A stretch of 64,000 bases of DNA, from the NCBI RefSeq assembly GCF_036013935.1, contig NZ_CP107902.1:4249001-4313000 (forward strand). The letters run 5' to 3'. Made by a program: the position numbers and the translations under genes. Below, piece by piece: positions 32,350-41,136 of this stretch (position 1 is its first letter; the number at the start of each line of letters is the position of its first letter). This stretch comes from Streptomyces sp. NBC_00461. Lineage in GTDB: Bacteria > Actinomycetota > Actinomycetes > Streptomycetales > Streptomycetaceae. The notes under the pieces are model-generated. The model saw only the letters and a program-made list of their open reading frames with translations. It was not told the origin of the DNA and ran no database searches.

Positions 32350-32488
32350 GAATCTTCCCCCGGAATGTTGAGTGCGGTGGTGTCTGTAGGCCCACCGGAG
32401 GCTGGCAAGTGCGCGGTCGGACCGGCCCGGAACGGGGTGTCCCCCGGAAGCCGGCGGCGGCCGCTCGGTCAGTTCGAAGCTAGATCAC

Positions 32489-32505
32489 TTGCCAAAGTTT
32501 GACAA
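32489..32505. promoter_or_regulatory. Operator palindrome of XRE-TPR type
   Basis: TTGCCAAAGTTTGACAA has arms TTGCCAA/TTGACAA around AGT, the same design and length as the 17-mers at 31766 and 26328. Confidence 0.65.
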
Positions 32506-32519
32506 GCCTCAATGAGTGA

Positions 32520-32533
32520 TTGACAAACTTGTC
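32520..32533. promoter_or_regulatory. Second palindrome / possible -35 region
   Basis: TTGACAAACTTGTC contains GACAA-AC-TTGTC. TTGACA is also a consensus -35 box, so this may be the promoter of the biosynthetic operon overlapped by a regulator half-site. Confidence 0.4.
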
Positions 32534-32823
32534 CGGCCGCGCCTAGCGTCCTGTCACGAACGAGAGAGCCGCGGTGATGTCGAGGCCCTGTCCCGGACGT
32601 CTCGGCGCCCGCCGCGGCGGGCGCGCGGTGACGACAGGGCGTGTGGTCCCGCGGCAGACGGCGACCCACGATGCGGAGTCCCATGGCACCAACCGCTGGC
32701 TGAAGAAGACCCCGCCCACCCGGTACATGCGCAAGTCCCGTGCCATGCGGGACCTTTCGGCCGGACGGCACCTGGTGTGAACAGCGACAGCAGCCCAGCG
32801 ACCCAGACCAAGGTGATCACACG

Positions 32824-33924
32824 GTGACAGCCCTGACACACATGCCCTTGCCCATGACTGAGCCGCCCCAGGCCGGTTCCCCGCGCATCCGCGCGGCCGG
32901 CGAGGACGACCGAGACTTCCTCAGGTCCCTCTTCACCAGCACGCTCAGCCCGTTCTACGACGGTGACCACGCCGCGCACGCCGATCGCGTCCTCGATGCG
33001 CACCTCGCCTCCGGAGGCGACCCGTTCGGCCACTTCTCCCACTCCCAGCGCACCTTCGTGCTGTGTTCGGACGACACACCCGACGCCGAGCGGCTGGGTG
33101 TGCTGCACCTGGTGATCAAGCGCCAGGGCACGGTGAAGATCAGTCCGCTGATCCTCGTGCCGGAGCACCGCAGCCGCTCCAGACTCGGCACCACGCTGTT
33201 GCGCGCGGCGGAGGACTTCGCCCGCGAGGCCGGCGCCCGGCAGCTCTACTGCACGGTCGCCGCCGCCAACACCGCCGCGATCGACTTCTTCCTCTGGCAT
33301 GGCTTCGTGCTGGCGGGCGGCGCGCCCGGCCAGTACAAGTCGGACAGCACCGAGCACATGCTCTACAAGGACCTGACCCGGCGCACGGGGCCCGCCGGGG
33401 ACGACCACAGCGGCGCAGTGAGCGGCGCCCGCATCCGCCTGTTCCGGCCACAGGACGCGCCCGGGCTACGTGAGCTGGTGCTGCGCGCGATGCAGCCCGC
33501 GTACCGGGGTGTGAACGCGGACTGGGTGGACGCGCTGATAGCCGGGCACAACCGGCGCCACCACGGTGATGTCAACCAGAAGTTCAAGATCGTGCACGTG
33601 GCGGTGGACGAAACGAACACCGTGCGCGGAGTGGCCGCCGCCGGCCCGAAGAAGGGCCTGTCCGTCAAGCTGATGCCGCTGTGCGCGGACCATCCAGCCG
33701 TCCTCGCCCAACTCCTGGACCAGCTGCCCGACTTGCACCGCGGGCTCGGTCGCAAGCTCTACAGTCACCAGCCGCCGGATCCCGCCATCACCGCGCTCAT
33801 GCAGAGCCGCGGCTGGTCCCTGGAGGGCCTGATGCCGGCCGCGTACCACCCCGACACCTGCATCGTTCAATGGGGCCTGATCCTGCCCGCAGCGCCACAC
33901 CGCACCGGAGACGCACATGAGTGA
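32824..33924 (+). CDS. Two-domain GNAT acyl/aminoacyl transferase (block 2)
   Basis: Product of 366 residues, paralogous end to end with the block 1 GNAT at 18901. Shared landmarks: LFTSTLSPFYDGDHAAHADR, RQGTVKISPLILVPEH, ANTAAIDFFLWHGFVLAGG, NQKFKIVHVAVDETN and LMPAAYHPDTCIVQWGL. The acetyl-CoA loop is SRLGTTLLRAA. The GTG at 32824 follows AAGGTGA. It heads a plus-strand run of closely spaced genes to 42756; its stop overlaps the next start by 8 bases. Function by context: acyl or aminoacyl transfer in the nucleoside pathway, or resistance by N-acylation. Confidence 0.82.
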   Translation: MTALTHMPLPMTEPPQAGSPRIRAAGEDDRDFLRSLFTSTLSPFYDGDHAAHADRVLDAHLASGGDPFGHFSHSQRTFVLCSDDTPDAERLGVLHLVIKRQGTVKISPLILVPEHRSRSRLGTTLLRAAEDFAREAGARQLYCTVAAANTAAIDFFLWHGFVLAGGAPGQYKSDSTEHMLYKDLTRRTGPAGDDHSGAVSGARIRLFRPQDAPGLRELVLRAMQPAYRGVNADWVDALIAGHNRRHHGDVNQKFKIVHVAVDETNTVRGVAAAGPKKGLSVKLMPLCADHPAVLAQLLDQLPDLHRGLGRKLYSHQPPDPAITALMQSRGWSLEGLMPAAYHPDTCIVQWGLILPAAPHRTGDAHE

Positions 33925-34294
33925 CCTGGACCAGTACGCCGTCGAACTGCACTCCTTCGTAGCCGCACGCGGCTGGGACGCCTTCCAGAACCCCAAGAAC
34001 CTGGCGATGGCCCTCGGCGGCGAGAGCGGGGAACTGCTGGCGCTTCTGCAGTGGCTCACCCCGGAGGAGGCCGCGGCACGCCCCTTCGAGGACCCCGAGT
34101 TCCGCCGCGAACTCGCCCACGAGCTGGCCGACATCCTCAACTATCTGCTGCGGCTGTCCCGTTCGGCCGGTATCGACCTGCTCGCGGCCGCCCGCGAGAA
34201 GCTCGCCGTCAACGAGCAGCGTTACCCGGTGGAGCTGGCACGCGGTAATGCCCTGAAGTACGACCGGCTGGCCGAGGCAGGTGAGCAGGCATGA
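33917..34294 (+). CDS. MazG-like nucleotide pyrophosphohydrolase
   Basis: Product of 125 residues with the all-alpha NTP-PPase pattern: NPKNLAMALGGESGELLALL (EExxE-like metal site), then ELAHELADILNYLLRLSRSA (second ExxxD metal site). These hydrolyse (d)NTPs to monophosphates. In a cytosine-nucleoside cluster it could supply CMP from CTP for the downstream CMP hydrolase. It overlaps that gene by 4 bases (ATGA). Confidence 0.85.
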   Translation: MSDLDQYAVELHSFVAARGWDAFQNPKNLAMALGGESGELLALLQWLTPEEAAARPFEDPEFRRELAHELADILNYLLRLSRSAGIDLLAAAREKLAVNEQRYPVELARGNALKYDRLAEAGEQA

Positions 34295-34965
34295 GCGGCA
34301 CCACTCCCCTGCCCCCTACGTCCGCTGCCGCGGCGCACACCGCGGCCGGCCGGCGCTTCGGCGACGGCCTCACCGGTGGCCTGCGTGTCTTTCTCGCCGC
34401 GCCGTTCGTGCAGTTCATCGATCCGGCCGATGGCGTGGTCCGTCCGCAGTGGCGGCAGCGGCTGTCGGCCTTGCGTGAGGCACTTCTCGACGGCGGGCAT
34501 GCAGTCTTCAACGCCCACCACAACGAGGGGTGGGGCGAGTGGGGTCTGCCCCCACAGGAGTGCGTCCCCTCCGACTTCCGCGCGATGCAGTGCGCCGACC
34601 TGGTCCTCGCCTACCCGGGGACCCCGCCCTCCACGGGCGTCGCGCTCGAACTGGGCTGGGCCTCCGCGCTGCGCAAGCCCGTCGCCCTGCTGCTCGACCC
34701 CGGCACCACCTACAGCCCGATGATTTCGGCACTCGGCGAGATCTCCCCGGTGCTGCAGCTGCCGTTCGACGGCAGCTGGTCCGCGCAGTGCCTCGACGGC
34801 GCGGTCCGCACCGCCCTGGACTGGGCGGCCGGTCTCGGCGTCCGGCCGGGGCCGTGGAGCGCACCGGAGCTGGACCCGGCCCTGGCCTACCACCGGCACG
34901 CGGCGGACCGCCCCGACACGCCCGCGGTGGAGCCGGCCGCTGCGGAAACGGTGGTGCCGGCATGA
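34291..34965 (+). CDS. CMP N-glycoside hydrolase-like protein (MilB/BlsM, nucleoside 2-deoxyribosyltransferase superfamily)
   Basis: Product of 224 residues. Motifs of the superfamily: GGLRVFLAAPFVQFID, HAVFNAHHNEGWGE, SDFRAMQCADLVLAYPGTPP and the catalytic Glu in GVALELGWASAL (E about 120). In the blasticidin and mildiomycin pathways this enzyme releases free cytosine or hydroxymethylcytosine from CMP. It is sandwiched with 4-base overlaps between the nucleotide pyrophosphohydrolase and a cytosylglucuronate-synthase-like gene, which favours that reading over a general salvage deoxyribosyltransferase. Confidence 0.65.
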   Translation: MSGTTPLPPTSAAAAHTAAGRRFGDGLTGGLRVFLAAPFVQFIDPADGVVRPQWRQRLSALREALLDGGHAVFNAHHNEGWGEWGLPPQECVPSDFRAMQCADLVLAYPGTPPSTGVALELGWASALRKPVALLLDPGTTYSPMISALGEISPVLQLPFDGSWSAQCLDGAVRTALDWAAGLGVRPGPWSAPELDPALAYHRHAADRPDTPAVEPAAAETVVPA

Positions 34966-36248
34966 CGACCGCACTGCGGACACTCCCCGCGGCCGCCGGG
35001 CCCGGCCGGCCGCCCACCGCCGTGACCGTCGCCCTGTGCGGTGTCGAGTTCGGCTGGGGCAGCGCCGGAAAGCTCGGTGCGATCGTGCACGCGCTGCGGG
35101 CGGAGCTCGGCGACTGCGTGCGCTTCGTCGGGCTCGGCTCGCGGCTCGGCCGCGAGATCGTGCGCGGCCACGGTGTCGAAGAGTGGCACGACGTCGACCT
35201 CACGGATGCGCGGGCGCTGCGCGCCCTGGTGGACGAGCGGTCCCTGGACGCCGCCGTGTGCGTCCTGGACCGGGCCGCTGCAGTGGCGCTGGAGGACGCA
35301 GGCTGCCCCGTCGTGTTCGTCGACAGCCTGCCGTTCCTGTGGACGAAGGACGATCTGGACAGCCTGCCGCTGCGAGCCAGCGCCTACTGCGCGCAGCTGG
35401 TTCCCGGGCTGCCGGGTCCGGCCTGGCCCGTGCTCGCGCGTGTGGAGAACCTGCGCTGGGTCGAGTCGGTGGTCGTCCCCGGGCCGGTTCGGACAGGAGG
35501 CGAGATGCGGCCGGCCGGCGAACGCCGAGCGGTGGTCAGCCTGGGCGGCCTGCTGTCACCGCTGCTGGACGATCCCTCCGCCTACCTGTCCCTGACGGTG
35601 CCGGCCGCGCTTGACGCTCTCGCCGCGTGGGGCACCCGGCAGGTCACGCTGTGCGGCAACGTGCCCGAGGGGGTGTTCGACGGCATCACCGTTCCGGCGG
35701 GCCTCGACGTACGAAGCGGCGCCCTCGGCCACCAGGGCTTCCTGACCGAGATCGCTGAGGCCGACGTCCTGCTCACCTCCCCCGGTCTGACCACGCTGCT
35801 GGAGACCAGCACGCGCGGGGTGCCCGTGGTGTGCCTGCCCCCGCAGAACATCAGCCAGATCCTCAACGCCTCCTTCTACGCGCAGGCCACCGAGGCACCG
35901 GTCGCCGAGTGGCCTGAGGAGGTGTTCCGCGCCCAGGAGGTGCTCGACGCCCGCCTGGCCACGGCACCCGGTGACGTCGCGGACGGCGGTGGATCGCCCG
36001 GCGAGGATGCCGCCCTGGAACTGATCTACGGCGGGATCGAGCGCGCCGCCCGCACCCCCGCGCCGGTCCGCGCGGCCCTGACCGAGCGCATCGGCGCCTG
36101 CCTCGCCGCGGTCGAGCGGCAGCAAGGCCAATGGACCGCCCTGGCCCGGCTCGTCGGCACCGGCGGCGCGGCCCAGGTCGCCGACATCGTACTGGCCACC
36201 GCGGCTCGCCGCGGCACCAGTCACCGCCCCGCCGACCTCCCTTCCTGA
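34962..36248 (+). CDS. Cytosylglucuronate synthase-like GT-B glycosyltransferase (BlsD/MilC type)
   Basis: Product of 428 residues with a two-Rossmann GT-B layout. The N-terminal domain begins VALCGVEFGWGSAGKLGAIV, VRFVGLGSRLGREI. The C-terminal domain has the donor-binding pattern EADVLLTSPGLTTLLETSTR and GVPVVCLPPQNISQILNA. In the family named hydroxymethylcytosylglucuronate/cytosylglucuronate synthase, the enzyme couples UDP-glucuronate to cytosine. The neighbours on both sides fit this pathway. The assignment rests on remembered family features and context; other nucleobase acceptors are possible. Confidence 0.65.
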   Translation: MTTALRTLPAAAGPGRPPTAVTVALCGVEFGWGSAGKLGAIVHALRAELGDCVRFVGLGSRLGREIVRGHGVEEWHDVDLTDARALRALVDERSLDAAVCVLDRAAAVALEDAGCPVVFVDSLPFLWTKDDLDSLPLRASAYCAQLVPGLPGPAWPVLARVENLRWVESVVVPGPVRTGGEMRPAGERRAVVSLGGLLSPLLDDPSAYLSLTVPAALDALAAWGTRQVTLCGNVPEGVFDGITVPAGLDVRSGALGHQGFLTEIAEADVLLTSPGLTTLLETSTRGVPVVCLPPQNISQILNASFYAQATEAPVAEWPEEVFRAQEVLDARLATAPGDVADGGGSPGEDAALELIYGGIERAARTPAPVRAALTERIGACLAAVERQQGQWTALARLVGTGGAAQVADIVLATAARRGTSHRPADLPS

Positions 36249-36262
36249 AAGGCTGACCGATC

Positions 36263-37255
36263 ATGCAGGAACGACACCGGTATCTGTTCATCCGTGTGCT
36301 GGAGGCATGCAACGCCGACTGCTTCATGTGCGAGTTCGCCCTCTCCCGGGACACCTACCGGTTCAGCCCGGAGGACTTCGCCGAATTGCTGCCGGAGGCG
36401 GTGGCGAAGGGGGTGGGTTACGTCCGCTTCACCGGCGGCGAGCCGCTGATGCACCGGGACGTCGTCGATCTGGTGCGCATGGGCACGGAGCACGGCATGC
36501 GCATGTCGCTGATCACGAATGGCATGTTCCTGCCCCGCCTCGTCGACCGGCTCGCCGACGCCGGGCTGGCCCAGGTGATCGTCAGCCTGGACGGCTCCTC
36601 CGCTGCCACCCACGACGTCTACCGCCGCTCTCCCGGCATGTTCGACAACGGCCTGGAAGGGCTGCGCCGGGCAAAGGAGTTGGGGATCATCCCGCGCGTC
36701 AACTCCGTCGTGGGACCGCACAACTTCGCGCAGATGCCCGAGCTGCAGCGGGTGCTGACCGACCTCGGCGTCCAGCAGTGGGAGCTGTCCGCGATCAAGC
36801 TGGACCGTGAGATCCGCTATCCGTCGGCGGAGGAGGTCATCGCCGCCTGTGAGCCCATCTACACCGCCGACCCGGCCACCACGCTCGTACCGCTCGGCAA
36901 GCGCTTCTACGGCGACACACCCGAGGAGCAGAAGGCCTTCTTCGAGGAGTCCCTGCCGCCGCGCGCCTCGGAGCCGCTGTGTCTGGTCACCGACGACGTG
37001 ATCTACCTGGACGGCAAGAACGGCCGGATGTTCTCGTGCAGTTGCCTTCCGCACAAGGAGGGGGACGAGGGCCCCGGCGGCGCGCCGCTGCGCACCGACG
37101 ACGGCAAGGTCATGCTCGACAGCCCGGTCTTCCGCACCCACGCGGGTCTCTTCAAGCAGCAGGGCCCGACGATGTGCGGCGGCTGCTCCGCGACCGCCGC
37201 CGGCTACAGCGACGACCTCGCCCGCATGGGCTCCGTACCGGCCTGGAACTACTGA
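36263..37255 (+). CDS. Radical SAM enzyme, cytosylglucuronate decarboxylase-like (BlsE/MilG type)
   Basis: Product of 330 residues. The radical SAM cluster motif is CNADCFMC (C16, C20, C23), followed by RFTGGEPLMHRDVVDLV (GGEP motif) and VIVSLDGSSAATHDVYRRSP. The C-terminal region adds further cysteines (FSCSCL, MCGGCS), suggesting a second cluster or SPASM-like site. BlsE-type enzymes decarboxylate and dehydrate cytosylglucuronic acid at C5'. It follows the presumed cytosylglucuronate synthase by 14 bases, in the order known for blasticidin-type clusters. AAAGG precedes the ATG. Confidence 0.7.
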   Translation: MQERHRYLFIRVLEACNADCFMCEFALSRDTYRFSPEDFAELLPEAVAKGVGYVRFTGGEPLMHRDVVDLVRMGTEHGMRMSLITNGMFLPRLVDRLADAGLAQVIVSLDGSSAATHDVYRRSPGMFDNGLEGLRRAKELGIIPRVNSVVGPHNFAQMPELQRVLTDLGVQQWELSAIKLDREIRYPSAEEVIAACEPIYTADPATTLVPLGKRFYGDTPEEQKAFFEESLPPRASEPLCLVTDDVIYLDGKNGRMFSCSCLPHKEGDEGPGGAPLRTDDGKVMLDSPVFRTHAGLFKQQGPTMCGGCSATAAGYSDDLARMGSVPAWNY

Positions 37256-37310
37256 CGGCCCCGCCTTCCCCTCACGCCCGCGTCTGGAACCGACCGCGCC
37301 CGGAGCCACC

Positions 37311-38249
37311 ATGTCCTCACCCACCACCGCCCCGCATCCCGCCCCGCCGCGGCTGCGCGTGCTCGCCGCCGCCCGACCCACGCTGGAGTCCCAGGCCGCG
37401 CTGCGCCATGTCAGCGCCCACCTCACCGAAGTCGAGCTGACCGGTGAGCCGGACGCAGGCCCCGCCCTCGGCGCCGCCGTGGTGTGCGACGACGATGTGC
37501 TCGCCGCGCGCCTGAGCGCCTCCGGCGTGCCGGTTGTGTTCGTCGCCTCCGGTGGCCCCCCGCCCGGCGACACCTGGCCGCCGTCGGCCGTCCGCTGCCT
37601 GCACCGGCCGGGCTGGCTGGGCGGGCAGCGCGCCATGGGCGTGCACACGGTCGGCACGATCGCCCCGCCCCGGGCCGCCCGGGCGCGTGCGGCGCGCGGC
37701 GCGGTCGTCCAGCTGTCCACACCGGATCTGCACCCCGCCGACCACGCGGCCGTCGCCCGGGCGGGCGCGGCCCTGCGCGCCGCCGCGGAGGCGGCACAGT
37801 ACGACGGGAAACCGCTGCTCGGTGTGGTCCTGGACGCGCCGGTGCTCGCGCGGTCCGCCCTGCTGTCCGCGGCCGGAGAGGACACCGGCGCGCTGCCCGT
37901 CGTAGGGGTCGAGGAGGCCGCCACGGAGCGGCTGCTGGCAGAGGCGTCGCTGCTGGTCTCCTCGCCCCTGCTGACTGCCGTCAACCAGGCGCACGTCGCT
38001 CGGGTCCCGCTGCTGCTGCTCCCAGCGCTGGACGCGGACCAGGCCACTCGGCTTAACGGGATCACGGAGGCGGCCGGCGTCGAGGTGCTCGACGCGGCCG
38101 CACCGGACACCTCGGCCGACCGTGCCGTCCGAGGTGCCGACCCGCTCTGGAACCGCATCTCCCGGGCACTGGAGCACGCCGGCGACGACCGGCGCGGCGC
38201 CCAGCGCGTCGCCCGTCAGGTCCGGCAGCTCCTGCTCGCCCCGTTCTGA
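37311..38249 (+). CDS. GT-B-like protein of unknown role
   Basis: Product of 312 residues. Its second half (ATERLLAEASLLVSSPLLTA, RVPLLLLPALDADQATRLNG) copies the donor-domain pattern of the upstream glycosyltransferase (LLTSPGLTTLLETSTR ... QNISQILNA). The first half (LRVLAAARPTLESQAALRHV) is weaker and shorter. It may be a degenerate partner subunit of the glycosyltransferase or an independent enzyme. No catalytic residue can be named. Confidence 0.5.
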   Translation: MSSPTTAPHPAPPRLRVLAAARPTLESQAALRHVSAHLTEVELTGEPDAGPALGAAVVCDDDVLAARLSASGVPVVFVASGGPPPGDTWPPSAVRCLHRPGWLGGQRAMGVHTVGTIAPPRAARARAARGAVVQLSTPDLHPADHAAVARAGAALRAAAEAAQYDGKPLLGVVLDAPVLARSALLSAAGEDTGALPVVGVEEAATERLLAEASLLVSSPLLTAVNQAHVARVPLLLLPALDADQATRLNGITEAAGVEVLDAAAPDTSADRAVRGADPLWNRISRALEHAGDDRRGAQRVARQVRQLLLAPF

Positions 38250-38301
38250 CGCGGCCTCTCCCCGCAGCCCCTGTCCACCCATCTCGAACGGAAGCCTGCT
38301 G

Positions 38302-39465
38302 ATGCTGCGTCCCTTCCCCTACGGCGCCAACTACCTCTCCCTGGCGGACACCCCAGAACTGCACCGGTCCCTCAACAACAAGGTCCTCTTCCGCTACAGC
38401 GCCCCTGCGCCGAGCAACGCCGACCTGCTGGAGGCGTACGCGGCCGAGCGGCTCGGCGCGGGGCGGGCGCTGACCGTGCCGAACGGCACACAGGCCCTGC
38501 GTGTGGCGCTGATGGGCACCCGACCGCGGGCCGGCGACCCCGTGTACATACCGGCGGTCACGTTCGTCGCGGTGGCCGGTGCCGTGCTGTCCTGCGGACT
38601 GGTTCCGGTCCTCGTCGACGTCGATGAGCGGTTCGGCCTGGACGCCTCGCTGCTGCCCGCGGACGCGGAGCGAGTGGTGGTGGCGCACATGGAGGGCACC
38701 GTCGTCGACCTGCCCGAGCGGGTGCCGTACCTGATCGAGGACAGCGCGCAGGCCATGGGCGGACGCCACACGGACGGGCGGCACGCCGGCACCGTCGGCT
38801 ATGCGGGCACGTACAGCTTTCACCACGCCAAGATCCTCACCTCCGGCGAGGGCGGCCTGGTCGTGGTCCGCGACCCCGCCCATTGGGACGTCCTGCGCTC
38901 CTACACCGACCATGGCTCGGCCCGTGAGCAGGGCAAGTACCCGGGCTGGAACCCCGGCGCGTTCTACGGCGAGAACTTGTGTGCCAACGAGGCCGTGGCC
39001 GCCGTACAGCTCCAGCAGTTCCGGCGGCTGGACGAGATCCTCTCCTCTCTGGAGCGGCACTACGCCCTGACGCTGGAGGCACTCGGCGAGCGCTCGGACG
39101 TCAGCGTGATTCCCAAGCGCCCCGGTGACGTCAAGACCAGCGTGCGGCTGCGGCTGGAGTCGCCACATCTTCGAGACCGGGCCATGGAGCGGCTGGAGGA
39201 ACGGGGGCTGCCCTGCTGGAGCCTGGACAAGTACCTTTTGCCGGAGCACCCGGTGGTGGCGGGCCGCGCCTCGCTGTACGCGGACGGGTTCCCGTGGAAC
39301 CTGGCCGACGGCGACGACCGTTACGCGCCGTTGAGCCGGGACGGTTTCGCCGCAACTCGCGACGGGCTGAGCCGCACCCTGTGCGTACCGCTCACCCCGG
39401 AACTCGACGAGGCGGAACAGATCCTGCTGGCCAAGGAGATCGCCGCCGTCATTGCCGCGCTCTGA
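38302..39465 (+). CDS. DegT/DnrJ/EryC1-type PLP aminotransferase
   Basis: Product of 387 residues, full length for the family. PLP-binding Lys is in TYSFHHAKILTSGEGG (K about 177), preceded by the cofactor-contacting YLIEDSAQAMGG and by PAVTFVAVAG. The N-terminus MLRPFPYGANYLSLADTPEL is unusual and shared with the decayed copy in block 1. In the blasticidin pathway a DegT enzyme (BlsH) installs the amino group on the dehydrated sugar, which fits the position after the radical SAM gene. Confidence 0.85.
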   Translation: MLRPFPYGANYLSLADTPELHRSLNNKVLFRYSAPAPSNADLLEAYAAERLGAGRALTVPNGTQALRVALMGTRPRAGDPVYIPAVTFVAVAGAVLSCGLVPVLVDVDERFGLDASLLPADAERVVVAHMEGTVVDLPERVPYLIEDSAQAMGGRHTDGRHAGTVGYAGTYSFHHAKILTSGEGGLVVVRDPAHWDVLRSYTDHGSAREQGKYPGWNPGAFYGENLCANEAVAAVQLQQFRRLDEILSSLERHYALTLEALGERSDVSVIPKRPGDVKTSVRLRLESPHLRDRAMERLEERGLPCWSLDKYLLPEHPVVAGRASLYADGFPWNLADGDDRYAPLSRDGFAATRDGLSRTLCVPLTPELDEAEQILLAKEIAAVIAAL

Positions 39466-39532
39466 CGGCACCTCCCTGCCCGGCGGACCGTCCCTCCTCG
39501 TGGACCGTCCCCACGAGAACCGAGAGAATGCC

Positions 39533-40852
39533 ATGACTCACGCCGCATCCGACACCTGGCCCGAAGAGCCGTCCACCGAAACCGACTCCAAGCCCCCGCC
39601 GGCCGGGAACCGGTTCCTCACAGTCCTGAGCGACAAGGCCATGCGCGCCCCACTGCTGTGGAGCACCGTCGGCCGGTTCCCGCTGTACCTGGTCACGCTC
39701 GCCCTCGTGGTGTTCGCCACCTCGCGCGGCACGGGCTACGGCTCAGCGGGCCTGCTGCTGGCCTGCTACACGCTGGGCGGTGCGGTGCTTGCGCCGGTCG
39801 TCGCCCGCCGCGTCGACGTGCACGGCCAGACTCCCCTGCTCCTCCTGACCGGTGTCGTCCACCCGCTGGCACTGATCGGCCTGGTGTGCACGGCGTCCGA
39901 CGCCCGCATCCCGCAGCTGGTGTGCGCGAGCGTCGCGGGCGCCACGATCCCACCGGTCAGCGGCTGTGTCCGGTCGCTGTGGAGCGCGCTGCCCAGCGGC
40001 CGGGAGGCGGCATTCTCCCTGGAAGCGGTGCTCAGCGAGGTCTTCGTCATCGGCGGACCGCTGCTGCTCAGCGCCGTACTGTTCTGGGGAACCCCGGCCA
40101 CGGCCCTGGTCGTCGGCGGGCTTCTGGCGGGCGTGGGGGCCATCGGTTTCGCCACCACGCAAGCCTCGCGCAACTGGCGCGCCGAGGAGACCGAGAGCGA
40201 CCTGCTGGGCGCGCTGCGCTCGCCGGGCCTGGTCCGGCTGCTGGCCGTCCTGGTCTGCGCGGCCGTGTCCATGGGCGTGTTCAACCTGGTCCTGCCCGCC
40301 TTTGCCGAGGAACACGGCTCCGCGGACAGCATCGGCCTGATCTTCGGTGCCTGGGGCGTCGGCGGGCTCGTCGGCGGGCTCTGGTACGGCAGCCGTACCC
40401 GGGACTGGCCCGCCGAACGCACCTTCGCCATCGGCCTGCTCATCCTGTCCGCGTTCACCGCACTACCCCTGCTCGCCTGGGACAACTGGTCGATGGGCGT
40501 GGCCCTCGCCCTGGGCGGCGTGATCATCGCCCCGGTGACGGCCGTGGAGTACGAACTCGTCGCGCGCACGGCCCCGTCGGGCGCCATCACCGAGGCCTTC
40601 ACCTGGGTCATCACCGTGAACGTCGTCGGCACCGCCGTCGGCGCCCAGCTCGGCGGTCTCCTCGTCAGCGCCTACGGCACCTGGGCGGCCTTCGTCGCCG
40701 CGGTCGCCGCCCTGCTCGCGGGCGCCGCCATCGCCTTCGCCGTACGCCACCGGTTCACGGCCCCGGCCGGCACCCCCGGCTCTGCCCACCCCGATCCAGC
40801 GGACCCGGAGCTGTACGACTCCACCACCCTCGGCCCACCCGATGGCGCATGA
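39533..40852 (+). CDS. MFS exporter
   Basis: Product of 439 residues with about 12 hydrophobic segments and short loops, e.g. FPLYLVTLALVVFA, GLLLACYTLGGAVLAPVVAR (motif A-like), ALALGGVIIAPVTAVEYELV. Probably a proton-driven exporter of the cluster product and thus self-protection. The block 1 copy is reduced to a C-terminal fragment, so this would be the only exporter of the locus. It overlaps the next small frame by 4 bases (ATGA). Confidence 0.85.
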   Translation: MTHAASDTWPEEPSTETDSKPPPAGNRFLTVLSDKAMRAPLLWSTVGRFPLYLVTLALVVFATSRGTGYGSAGLLLACYTLGGAVLAPVVARRVDVHGQTPLLLLTGVVHPLALIGLVCTASDARIPQLVCASVAGATIPPVSGCVRSLWSALPSGREAAFSLEAVLSEVFVIGGPLLLSAVLFWGTPATALVVGGLLAGVGAIGFATTQASRNWRAEETESDLLGALRSPGLVRLLAVLVCAAVSMGVFNLVLPAFAEEHGSADSIGLIFGAWGVGGLVGGLWYGSRTRDWPAERTFAIGLLILSAFTALPLLAWDNWSMGVALALGGVIIAPVTAVEYELVARTAPSGAITEAFTWVITVNVVGTAVGAQLGGLLVSAYGTWAAFVAAVAALLAGAAIAFAVRHRFTAPAGTPGSAHPDPADPELYDSTTLGPPDGA

Positions 40853-40983
40853 CCGATCCCCCCGGCGCCGCTGGGTGGGCGACCTGTACGCACGTGGAGG
40901 GCAGCGACGTGGCCGAAACCATCTCCCGGATGCAAGCCGTGCTGGACCATTTCCGGATGAAGGTCCTCGACCAGGCAGCCTGA
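40849..40983 (+). CDS. Small ORF coupled to the exporter gene
   Basis: An ATG overlapping the exporter stop (ATGA) opens 44 codons ending SRMQAVLDHFRMKVLDQAA. Inside it, a GTG near 40910 has GGAGGG at good distance and would give a 24-residue amphipathic helix. The 150 bases after it lack a gene. It could be a small regulatory or leader-type peptide; coding is not certain. Confidence 0.4.
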   Translation: MTDPPGAAGWATCTHVEGSDVAETISRMQAVLDHFRMKVLDQAA

Positions 40984-41136
40984 ACGGATGCCCCGGCGGC
41001 CCGGAAATTAATGAGCAGCCGTCGACCAAGCTCGCCTGGCACCGTGGTCCGGGAGCCGCCTGCCCCACACAGCGCGCCGGCGCACCCACGCCGTATCCGT
41101 ACAGCAGCCGTACAGCAGACAAGGACACAGGAAAGA

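Larger units (their letters stand above)
32350..32823. promoter_or_regulatory. Divergent promoter region of block 2
   Basis: A 474-base gap between the minus-strand peptide gene and the plus-strand biosynthetic operon. It contains two palindromes (32489-32533) and no recognisable coding sequence. Both units could be controlled from here. Confidence 0.55.

Noticed and set aside
34291..34965. A plain housekeeping nucleoside deoxyribosyltransferase
   Set aside because: Four-base overlaps with cluster genes on both sides and the cytosylglucuronate-type neighbours make a CMP-hydrolase role more likely, though not proven.
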